Assembly (NCBI RefSeq): GCF_007565055.1
Contig: NC_044566.1
Coordinates: 63,921,315-63,985,314, forward strand
Direction of reading: 5' to 3'
From: Rhinopithecus roxellana
Lineage: Eukaryota; Chordata; Mammalia; Primates; Cercopithecidae
Length of the DNA: 64,000 nucleotides
This document shows, piece after piece, positions 36,501 to 48,500 of this stretch. The notes beneath the pieces are model-generated. The model did not search any database. It was given only the letters and a program-made list of their open reading frames with translations, and was not told the origin of the DNA. Made by a program: the position numbers and the translations under genes. Positions within the stretch are counted from its first letter, which is position 1. Each line of letters starts with the position of its first letter.

Positions 36501-39500
36501 CAAAATTTACCATTCTTAGGTGTACAATTCAGTGGCATTTATCACACTAACAATGTTTGTGCAACCATTACCACTATTTCCAAAACATTTTATGACACCA
36601 AACAGAAACTCTGCAACCATTAAACAGCAACTCTTCATTCCCCTTCCCACAATTCCCAGTAACTTCTGATCTACTTTCCATCTCTATAAATTTGCCCATT
36701 TTAGACAGTTCATGTAAGTGGAATATTTGTTCTTTTGTGTCTGGCTTCTTTCACTTAGCTAATGTTTTCAAAGTCCTTCCATGTTGTAGCATGTAACAGA
36801 ACTTCCTTTTTATAGTGGAATAATATTCCATTTTATGTATATACAGTGGTCCCCCCTTATCTGTGGTAGATATGTTCCAAGATCACCAGTAGATACCTGA
36901 AACTACAAATACTACTGAACCCTATATATACTGTGTTTTTTCCTATACAAACATACCTATGATAAAGTTCAATTTATACCTTAGGCATGGTAAGAGGTTA
37001 ACAACAATAACTAATAAAACAATAAACTATAATAGAATTATGTAGATGTGGTCTCTGTCTCTCTCAAAATGTCTTATTATACTTTACTGAGGGTAACTGA
37101 AACTGTGGAGAGCAAAACACTGTATAAAGGTAGACTACTGTACCATGTTTTGTTTATTCATTGTTGATGGACACCTGGGTTGTTTCTACCTTTTGGCTAC
37201 TATAAGTAATGCTGAGGCTACTTTTGGCTATCGTAAATTGAAAGTTGAGGCTCAAACAGATCAGATACTTACACAAACATGTGTAAGTATCTTACTTATC
37301 TTACATGTTTGTGTAAGTATCTGTTTGAGCCTTAGCTTTCAATTCCTTTGGGTATATACTTACTATACACTGAAAACTACACAACATTGTTGAAAGAAAT
37401 CAAAGAAGACATAGATGGAGAAGCATGTGTGTGCTTGAATTGGAAGACTTAATATTTTTAAGAAAACATACTACTCAAAGTGATCTATAACGTCAGTGCA
37501 ATCCCTATCAAAATCTCAATGGTGTTTTTGCAAAAATAGGAAAACTCACCCTAATATTCATGCAGAATCTCAAGGAACCATGAATAGCCAAAACGATTTG
37601 AAAAAGAACAAAGTTGAAGAACTCATGTTTCCTGATTTTAAAATTTGCTTTAATGCTACAATAATTGAAACTGTGTGGTACTACTGCAGAAGAACAGATA
37701 TATACACCAAAAGAATAGAATCTAGAACCCAGAAATAAATCCTCATATATATGGTAAATTGATTTCCAACAAAGGTGCCAAAAGGTGCCAAGCCCACTCA
37801 ATGGAAAAGGGACAGTCTCTTGCCTCCACAGCTAAATTAATCCCTATTTTATTCTTTTTGATACCATTGTAAATGGAATTTTTTTCTCAATTTCCTTTTT
37901 GGATTTTTCATTGCAAATGCATAGAAATACAACTAGTTTTGTAGGTTAATTTTATATCCTGCAACTTTGCTGAATTTGTTTTATTATTATATCTAAAATT
38001 TTTATGTGGATTCCTTAGAGATTTTACATATAAGATCATGTCATCTGTGAACAGGGTTAATTTTTACTTCATCTCTTCCAACGTAGATGTCTTTTATTTC
38101 TTTTTCTTGCCTACCTGCTCGGGCTAGAATTTCCAGTACCATGTTGATTGGAAGCAGTGTAAGTGGGCATCGTTGTTTCTGATCTTAAGAAAGCAAGCTT
38201 TTGGTCTTTCACCATTCAGTATCCTGTTAGCTGTGAGTTTCCATACAATACTTTATCATGTTAAGGAAGTTCTTTCTGTTCCTGATTTGAGTATTTTTAT
38301 CAAAAAGGGGTGTTGAATTTTGTCATATGCCCTTTCTGCATTAATTGAGATGATTACGTGAGTTCTTCCTTCATTCTATTCATGTGAAGTATTAAATTGA
38401 CTGATCTTCATATGTTGAACTATCCTTGCATTCTGGGAGTAAATTCCACTTGTGAATGATGTACTTCTTTTACTATGTGGCTAAATTTGGTTTGCTAGTA
38501 TTTTGTTGAGTATTTTTGCATTTATATTCACAAAAGACATTGGTCTGTAGTTTTCTTGTAGTGTCTTTGTTTGCCTTTGGGATAAGGATAATGCTGGCCT
38601 AAATGACTGAGTTAGGAAGTGTTTACCTTCTCTGCCTAAATGACTGAGTTAGGAAGTGTTTACCTTCTCTTCAATGTTTAGGAGAATTTGAAAAAACTGG
38701 CGTGAATTTTTCTTGAAATGTCTGGCAGAATTCACCAGTGAATCCATGTAGCCCATGGCTTTTCTTTCTTGGAATATTTTTTATTATTGACTTAATTTCC
38801 TTACTGGTTATAGGTCTACGCAGATTTTTTATTTCTTCTTGAGTTGGCTTTGATTGATTGTGTTTCTACATATTTGTCCATTTTATCTAGGTTATCTAAT
38901 TTGTTGAGGCAAAGTTTTCTTATAACTCTTTTTATTTCTGTAAAATTAGTAGTGAGGCCTCCACTTGCATTTCTAATCTTAGTAATCAAGTCTTCTTTTT
39001 TTTGTTAGTCCATCTAGCTAGAGATTTGTCAATTTGGTTGAGCTTTTCAAAGAATCCATTTCTGGTTTTGTTGATTTTCTCTACAGCTTTTCTATTCTCT
39101 TGTTTTATTTATCTCTGCTCTAACTTTTATTATTTCCTTCCTGATGCTAGCTTTGGGTTTAAAGTGCTCTTCTTTTTCTAATTCCTTAAGGTGTTTAGTT
39201 AGGTTACGAACCTAAGATCTTTCTTCTTCTTTAATGTACTTACAGATATCAATTTCCCTCTTAGGGCTGCTTTTGCAGCATCTTGTAAGTTTTAGTACAT
39301 TGTGTTTCATTTTCACTTGTCTCAGGTATTTTCTAACTTCCCTGGTGATTTCATATTTGATCCACTAGTTAAGAGTGTGTTCTTTACTTCCACATATTTG
39401 TGAATTTTCCAGTTTTCCTTCTGTTATTAATTTCTAGTTTCATTATATTATGACAGAAGAAGATAATTTGTATGACTTCAATCTTTTCAATTTACTAAGT

Positions 39501-42500
39501 TGTGGCCTAACCCATGGTTTATCCTGGAGAATGTTCCATGTACACTTAAGAATGTATAATCTCCTGTTGCTGGGTTCAGTGTTTTGTGTATGACTGTCAG
39601 GTCTACCTGGTTTATAAACTGCTTAAGTCTTTCTTTTCTTTTCTTTTTTATTTTTTTTTTTGAGACGGAGTCTCGCTCTGTCGCCCGGGCTGAAGTGCAG
39701 TGGCCGGATCTCAGCTCACTGCAAGCTCCGCCTCCCAGGTTCATGCCATTCTCCTGCCTCAGCCTCCCGAGTAGCTGGGACTACAGGCGCCGCCACCTCG
39801 CCCGGCTAGTTTTTTGTATTTTTAGTAGAGACGGGGTTTCACCGTGTTAGCCAGGATGGTCTCGATCTCCTGACCTCGTGATCCACCCGTCTCGGCCTCC
39901 CAAAGTGCTGGGATTACAGGCGTGAGCTACCGCGCCCGGCCTTAAGTTTCTTTTCTTTCTTTTTTTTTTTTTGAGACGGAGTCTCGCTCTGTCGCCCAGG
40001 CTGGAGTGCAGTGGCCGGATCTCAGCTCACTGCAAGCTCCGCCTCCCGGGTTTACGCCATTCTCCTGCCTCAGCCTCCTGAGTAGCTGGAACTACAGGCG
40101 CCCGCCTCCGTGCCCAGCTAATTTTTGTATTTTTAGTAGAGACGGGGTTTCACTGTGGTCTCGATCTCCTGACCTTGTGATCTGCCCGCCTCGGCCTCCC
40201 AAAGTGCTGGGATTACAAGCATGAGCCACCGCACCCGGCCAGTCTTTATATTCTTATTTATCTTCTGTGTGAGGTTCACAGAAGGCAACACACATTTTTG
40301 AAACTATTAAGTCTCAAACTAATATTGAGGTCTATTTCACCCTTTAATTATATCAATTTTTGCTTCATATATTTTGGGGCTCCTCTGTTGGGTTTTTAAG
40401 TGTTGTACATTTTTGCAGTAATGAACCTTTTACCAATATATAGTGTCATTCTTTGGCTCTTGTAACCTTTTGTGACTTAAAGTCTATTTTGTCTGGCAAT
40501 AATACGGCCTCCCAGCTCTCTTTTGGTTACCATTAATATTTGTTTGGAGTATCTTTTTCAATCCTTTTGCTTTCAACCTCTTTTGTGTCCTTATATCTAA
40601 AGTGCATCTCTTGTAGACAGTATGTAAATAGACTCTGATTTTCTTATTCAATCTGCTAATTTTTTCTTTTAATGGGAAAGTTTAATACATTTATATTTAA
40701 TGTGATTATTGACATAGAAGGATTTGCTTCTGCTGTCTGTTTCCTGCATGTGTTATATGTTTTTTCTTCCTCAATTCTTCCATTACTACCCTTTTTTGGT
40801 ATTTTGGTGATTTTTTTTACTGTACTATTTCGATTTTTAGTTATTTGCCTAATAATTTTTTATAGTGTACTATTTGATTTTTTAGTTATTTTCCTAATGA
40901 TTATCTTGGGTATTATAATTAATATCTGAAACTTATAAGCATCTCACTTGAACAATAAAAACTTACTATTTTATTTTATTTTATTTTATTTTATTTATTT
41001 ATTTATTTATTTATTGAGATGGAGTCTTGCTCTGTCACCCAGGCTGGAGTGCAGTGGTGCAATCTCTGCTCATTGCAACCTCCACCTTTCAGGTTCAAGC
41101 GACTCTCATGCCTCAGCTTCCTGAGTAGCTGGGACTACAGGTGCCTGCCACCATACCCAGTTAATGTTTGTATTTTTAGTAGAGACGGAGCTTTGCCATG
41201 ATGGCCAGGCTGGTCTTGAACTCCTGACCTCAGGTGATCCACCTGTCTGGGCCTCCAAAGTGCTAGGATTACAGGTATGAACCAGCACGCCTGGACAAGA
41301 TACAGAATTCTTGGTTGACAGTTTGTGTTTTGTTTGTTTGCTTTAAAATTTCAGGACTTTATATCATTCCATTGCTTTCTGGCCTCCAAGGTTTCTGGTG
41401 AGAAATCTACTAATAATCATACTGAGGGTCCCTGTATGTGATGAGCTACTTTTCTCATGTTGCTTTTGAGATTCTTTGTTTTTGGATAGTTTGATCATAA
41501 TGTGTCTCATTGTAGATCTTTTAGGATTTCTCCTACATAGAGTTCACTGACCTGTGCAGACTTCTGGATTCATGTCTTTCCTCACATTTGGGAAGTACGG
41601 CAATAATTTCTTCAAATAGTCTCTTTCCTCCCTTTTCCTCTCTCTTCCCCTTCTGGAATTCCCATACTGCCTATATTGGTCCACTTGATGGTGTCTTATA
41701 ATAATAATCATCACAATCAATATTAAAGAACATTACCTAATGCTGCTTAAGAATGGAATTACATTAAGTGGACCAGTCAGAACTGGGATTTCTTCATATT
41801 TTAATACATGATTTATGAATGTAAAGAAAATAAAAGACAACAGTTTAGGCTTAAACCAATTGTCAAAAACACCATATTACTAAGAACCATAAAAATCTAA
41901 GAGATACAGCAAGGCGAGGAGTTTCTACGGTAAAGAAATTTAATTCGGCCGGGCGCGGTGGCTCAAGCCTGTAATCCCAGCACTTTGGGAGGCCGAGACG
42001 GGTGGATCACGAGGTCAGGAGATCGAGACCATCCTGGCTAACACGGTGAAACCCCGTCTCTACTAAAAATACAAAAAAACTAGCTGGGCGAGGTGGCGGG
42101 CGCCTGTAGTCCCAGCTACTCGGGAGGCTGAGGCAGGAGAATGGCGTAAACTCGGGAGGCGGAGCTTGCAGTGAGCTGAGATCTGGCCACTGCACTCCAG
42201 TCTGGGCGACAGAGCGAGACTCCGCCTCAAAAAAAAAAAAAAAAAAAAAAAAGAAATTTAATTCAACTACATGCCAAGTTGACATGTAAAGAATAATTAA
42301 AGAATACATAAAGAACTGTGACATAAGAACTAATACTCTCACTTCTCAAAAAGCCTACATTTTATTGTAGCAGTAGAACTTACAGAACAAATCAAAGCTT
42401 AGCATGTAAAAAAAAGAAAATGTGAAAATTAAGATATATGGTGTAGAAAACAAACGCTCAAAAGAGATGTAACATAATGAATGTATATTGAATAAATTTG

Positions 42501-45500
42501 TCACTGAGAAGGAGATTAACAGCAGGTGCAAGTGGAAGTTTATAGGAAAGTAGGGAGAGAGAAATGTTAGGAAGGTTTCTAAAAAAGGCTTCTATATTCT
42601 GGGAAACTGAGGCAGAAAATACATAGGGGAATTGAAGAGATCAGAGAAACAGGAGGGAGAGAAATACTTAAGACTGATGAGCAGTGCTCATTATCACACA
42701 GATTTGTGTGGCATCAATTCACCTGGTTACACAATTTACCTCTGACAGTGCTTCACAGCCTGTGTAAAGGAATGGAATCAATGGCTAGAATAACCTAAGA
42801 ACTGAAATCTCTTGGAATAAATGGGGTAGTAAAGCAAGAGAGAGAGAAGAAAAACAGGAATGTTAGCAAGAAAGGGCAAAGATGTGGCCAACTAAGCAAT
42901 CTAGTATGGATAAGCTCAGAATTAAAGTCAGAAGGAGGCTGAGACTGCAAGATAAGGGGAAGGTCAAGAGGGGAAGTCTCAATATCACCAAAGAAAAATA
43001 CACTGGAAAACAGGGAGCCTGGAAGTTGGAAAGATAAGAGGTTATGTTCAGACAGCTGGATATTGTACCTTAAGATTTTATTGCTATAGGCTGGGCGCAG
43101 TATCTCACACCTGTAATCCCAGCACTTTGGGAGGCTGAGGCAAACAGATCACTTGAGGTCAGGAGTTCAAGACCAGCCTCACTAACAAGGTGAAAAACCC
43201 CATTTCTACTAAAAAAAAAAAAAAATTAGCTAGGTGTAGTGGTATGTGACTATAATCCCAGCTACTCCAGAGGCTAAGGCAGAAGAATCACTTAAACCTG
43301 GGAAGCAGAGGTTGCAGTGAGCTGGGATCACGCCACTGCACTCCAGCCTGGGTGACGGAGCAAGACTCTGTCCTCCATCTCAAAAAAAAAAAAGAGGAAA
43401 GATTTTATTGGTGTAAATGTGTTAGTAATAATCACAATCAGATGAGTCAGGTGACTGAACTACAGAGAGGGTAAAGATCAATGGAGTTAGGGAGGTCAAA
43501 ACTTGTGGGGCTAGAATACTGATGGAATGAAAAGCAAGAATATAAGCTAGACTAGGTAAGGGACTGACTGTTAATCAACATCTCACATTTAGAAATAGGA
43601 GTTAAAAATGGAACAGTGGCAGACTGAGCCTCAAAGAAGGGAGGGTCTTGCATGAGCTAACGGCTAATGTTAGAGTAGTATTACATGTAATTAAAAAGCT
43701 TACAGTGTATTACTGAAATAGCTTTAATCTTAAAGATGTAACTAAAACTATCTCCTCATCCTTGGTAATTAATGTTATAATTCTCAAAAAAAAATTTACG
43801 TGAAATAAATATCATAAAAATGAATTGCCTAATACAAATTCCAAACAGAAATTATTTTACTTATTAAGCATTTCTTTATCATTCAAATCATTCAAATTAT
43901 TCCAAGGGACATTTGATCTTAAAATTCAAATGGCCAAATACAAAGCAGATGATGATGTATTAAAATTATTTTTGAGTGGGCGTGCCCAAGATGGCTGAAT
44001 AGGAACAGCTCCAGCCTCCAGCTCCCAGCATGAGCGACACAGAAGATGGGTGATTTCTGCATTTTCTACTGAGGTATTGGGTTCATCTCACTGGGGCATG
44101 TCAGACAGTTGGTGCTGGTCCGTGGGTGCAACACAACCAGCAAGAGCTGAAGCAGGGCGAGGCATCGCCTCACCTGGGAAGCACAAGGGGGAAGGGAATT
44201 CCTTTTCCCAGCCAAAGGAAATTGAGACACACAACACCTGGAAAATCAGGTCACTCCCACCCTAATACTGTGCTTTACCAAGGGTCTTAGCAAACGGGAC
44301 ACCAGGAGATTATATACCACACCTGGCCCAGAGGGTCCCACACCCATGGAGCCTCCCTCATTGCTAGCACAGCAGACTGAGATCTAACTGCAAGGTGGCA
44401 GTGAGGCTGGGGGAGGGGTGTCCACCATTGCTGAGGCTTAAGTAGGTAAACAAAGCCACCAGGGAAGCTCGAATTGGGTGGAGCCCACCACAGCTCAAGG
44501 AAGCCAGCCTGCCTCTGTAAACTCTTCCTCTGGGGACAGAGCATAGTTAAACAAAAAGCAGCAGAAACCTTGGCAGAGGTAAATGCCCCTGTCTGACAGC
44601 TTTGAAGAGAGCACTGGATCTCCCAGCACAGAGGCTGGGATCTGAGAACGGACAGACTGCCTGCTCAAGCAGGTCCCTGACCCCTGAGTAGCCTAACTGG
44701 GAGACATCCCCCATTAGGTGCAGACCGACACCTCACAGGGCAGGGTACACCCGAGACAAAGCTTCCAGAGCGAGAATCAGACAGCAATACTCGCTGTTCA
44801 GCAATATTCTATCTTCTGCAGCCTCCGCTGCTGATACCCAGGCAAACAGGGTCTGGAGTGGACCTCAAGCAAACTCCAACAGACCTGCAGCTGAGGGTCC
44901 TGACTGTTAGAAGGAAAAATAAACAGAAAGGACATCCACACCAAAATCCCATCTGTATGTCACCATCGTCAAAGACCAAAGGTAGATAAAACCACAAAGA
45001 TGGGGAAAAAGCAGTACAGAAAAGCTGGAAATTCTAAAACTCAGAGTGCCTCTCCCCCTCCGAAGGAGCGCAGCTTCTGGCCCGCAATGAAACAAAGCTG
45101 GACGGAGAATGACTTTGATGAGTTGAGAGAAGAAGACTTCAGACAAACTTCACTGAGCTAAAGGAGGAATTACGAACCCAGCGCAAAGAAACTAAAAACC
45201 TTGAAAAAAGATTTGACAAATGGCTCACTAGAATAACCAATGCAGAGAAGTCCTTAAACGACCTGATAAACATGAAAACCATGACACGAGAACTACGTGA
45301 CAAATGCACAAGCTTCAGTAACCGACTCGATCAACTGGAAGAAAGGGTATCAGTGATTGAAGATCAAATGAAAGAAATGAAGTGAGAAGAGAAGTTTAGA
45401 GAAAAAGGAGTAAAAAGAAATGAACAAAGCCTCCAAGAAATATGGGACTATGTGAAAAGACCAAATCTACATCTGATTAGTATACCTGAAAGTGATGGGG

Positions 45501-48500
45501 AGAATGGAATCAAGTTGGAAAACACTCTGCAGGGAGGGTATCATCCAGGAGAACTTCCCCAACCTAGCAAGGCAGGCCAACATTCAAATTCAGGAAATAC
45601 AGAGAACGCCACAAAGATACTCCTCCAGAAGAGCAACTCCAAGACACGTAATTGTCAGATTCACCAAAGTTGAAATGAAGGAAAAAATGTTAAGGGCAGC
45701 CAGAGAGAAAGGTCGGGTTACACACCAAGGGAAGCCCATCAGACTAACAGCAGATCTCTTGGCAGAAACTCTCCAAGCCAGAAGAGAGTGGGGGCCAATA
45801 TTCAACATTCTTTTTTTTTTTTTTTTTTTTTTTTTTTTGAGACGGAGTCTTGCTCTGCCACCCAGGCTGGAGTGCAGTGGCTGGATCTCAGCTCACTGCA
45901 AGCTCCGCCTCCCGGGTTTACGCCATTCTCCTGCCTCAGCCTCCCAAGTAGCTGGGACAACAGGCGCCTGCTACCTCGCCCGGCTAGTGTTTTTTTTTTG
46001 TATTCTTTTAGTAGAGACGAGGTTTCACCGAGTTAGCCAGGATGGTCTCGATCTCCTGACCTCGTGATCTGCCCGTCTCGGCCTCCCAAAGTGCTGGGAT
46101 TACAGGCTTGAGCCACCGCACCCGGCCCTCAACATTCTTAAAGAAAAGAATTTTCAACCCAGAATTTCATATCCAGCCAAACTAAGTTTCATAAGTGAAG
46201 GAGAAATAAAATCCTTTACAGACAAGCACATGCTTAGAGATTTTGTCACCACCAGGCCTGCCCTACAAAAGATCATGAAGGAAGCACTAAACGTGGAAAG
46301 GAACAACAGATACCAGCCATTGCAAAAACATGTCAAAATGTAAAGTCCATCGATGCTAGGAAGAAACTGCATCAACTGGCGAGCAAAATAACCAGCTAAT
46401 ATCATAATGACAGGATCAAGTTCACACATAACAATATTAACCTTAAATGTAAATGGACTAAATGCTCCAATTAAAAGACACAGACTGGCAAACTGGATAA
46501 ACAGTCAAGACCCACCAGTTCGCTGTATTCAGGAGACCCATCTCACATGCAGAGACACACATAGGCTCAAAATAAAGGGATGGAGGAAGATTTACCAAGC
46601 AAATGGAAAACAAAAAAAAGCAGGGGATGCAATCCTAGTCTCTGATAAAACAGACTTTAAACCATCAAAGATCAAAAGAGACAAAGAAAGCCATTACATA
46701 ATGGTAAAGGGATCAATTCATCAGGAAGACCTAACTATCCTAAATATATATGCACCCAATACAGGAGCACCCAGATTCATAAAGCAAGTCCTTAGAGACT
46801 TACAAAGAGACTTAGACTCCCATACAATAATAATGGGAGACTTTAACATCCCACTGTCAACATTAGACAGATCAACGAGACAGAAAGTTAACAAGGATAT
46901 CCAGGAATTGAACTCATCTCTGCACCAAGCAGACCTAATAGACATCTATAGAACTCTCCACCCCAAATCAACAGAATATACATTCTTCTCAGCACCACAT
47001 CGCACCTATTCCAAAATTGACCACATAGTTGGAAGTAAAGCACTCCTCAGCAAATGTAAAACAGAAATTATAACAAACTGTCTCTCAGACCACAGTGCAA
47101 TCAAACTAGAACTCAGGACTAAGAAACTCAATCAAAGCCGCTCAACAACATGGAAACTGAACAACCTGCTCCTGAATACTACTGGGTACATAACGAAATG
47201 AAGGCAGAAATAAAGATGTCCTTTGAAACCAGTGAGAGCAAAGATACAACATACCAGAATCTCTGGGATTTAAAGCAGTGTGTAGAGGGAAATTTAAAGC
47301 ACTAAATGCCCACAAGAGAAAGCAGGAAAGATCTAAAATTGACACCCTAACATTACAATTAAAAGAACTAGAGAAGCAAGAGCAAACACATTCAAAAGCT
47401 AGCAGAAGGCAAGAAATAACTAAGATCAGACCAGAACTGAAGGAGACAGAGACACAAAAAACCCCTCCAAAAAAATCAATGAATCGGAGCTGGTTTTTTT
47501 AAAAGAGCAACAAAATTGATAGACCACTAGCAAGACTAATAAAGAAGAAATGAGAGAAGAATCAAATAGGCGCAATAAAAAATGATAAAGGGGATATCAC
47601 CACTGATACCACAGAAATACAAACTACCATCAGAGAATACTATAAACACCTCTACGCAAATAAACTAGAAAACCTAGAAGAAATGGATAATTTCCTGGAC
47701 ACTTACACTCTCCCAAGACTAAACCAGGAAGAAGTTGAATCCCTGAATAGACCAACAGCAGGCTCTGAAATCGAGGCAATAATTAATAGCCTACCAACCA
47801 AAAAAAGTCCAGGACCAGACGGATTCACAGCCGAATTCTACCAGAGGTACAAGGAGGAGTTGGTACCATTCCTTCTGAAACTATTCCAATCAATAGAAAA
47901 AGAAGGAATCCTCCCTAACTCATTTTATGAGGCCAACATCATCCTGATACCAAAGCCTGACAGAAATACAACAAAAAGAGAATTTTAGACCAATATCCCT
48001 GATGAACATCGATGCAAAAATCCTCAATAAAATACTGGCAAACCGGATCCAGCAGCACATCAAAAAGCTTATCCACCATGATCAAGTGGGCTTCATCCCT
48101 GGGATGCAAGGCTGGTTCAACATACGCAAACCAACAAATGTAATCCAGCATATAAACAGAACCAAAGACAAAAACCACATGATAATCTCAATAGATGCAG
48201 AAAAGGCTTTTGATAAAATTCAACAGCCCTTCATGCTAAAAACGCTCAATAAATTCGGTATTCATGGAATGTATCTCAAAATAATAAGGGGTATTTATGA
48301 CAAACCCACAGCCAATATCATACTGAATGGGCAAAAACTGGAAAAATTCCTTTTGAAAACTGGCACAAGACAGGGATGCCCTCTCTCACCACTCCTATTC
48401 AACATAGTGTTGGAAGTTCTGGCCAGGGCAATCAGGCAAGAGAAAGAAATCAAAGGTATTCAGTTAGGAAAAGAAGAAGTCAAATTGTCCCTGTTTGCAG

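Larger units (their letters stand above)
36440..37384. repeat. Ancient LINE-related repeat, interrupted
   Basis: Contains aggtgtacaattcagtggca, tggcttctttcacttagcta, ttatagtggaataatattcc and ttgttgatggacacctgggt. The same layout recurs at 58740-59265. It is split by a Tigger-like insert and carries an inverted duplication. Family (old L1-type) inferred. Confidence 0.65.
37846..41700 (-). mobile_element. Old L1 (antisense), broken by three Alus
   Basis: Reverse L1M-type ORF2 and upstream text (tcctgcaactttgctgaatt, cattggtctgtagttttctt, tcatctgtgaacagg) with many decay changes. Alus at 39650-39941, 39961-40240 and 41015-41295 interrupt it. Contains a perfect 37-bp tandem duplication at 38597-38670. 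Confidence 0.82.

Noticed and set aside
45492..46067. 191-codon frame combining L1 ORF1 and Alu
   Set aside because: It is a chance fusion of an L1 ORF1 remnant with reverse Alu sequence. No evidence of its own expression.
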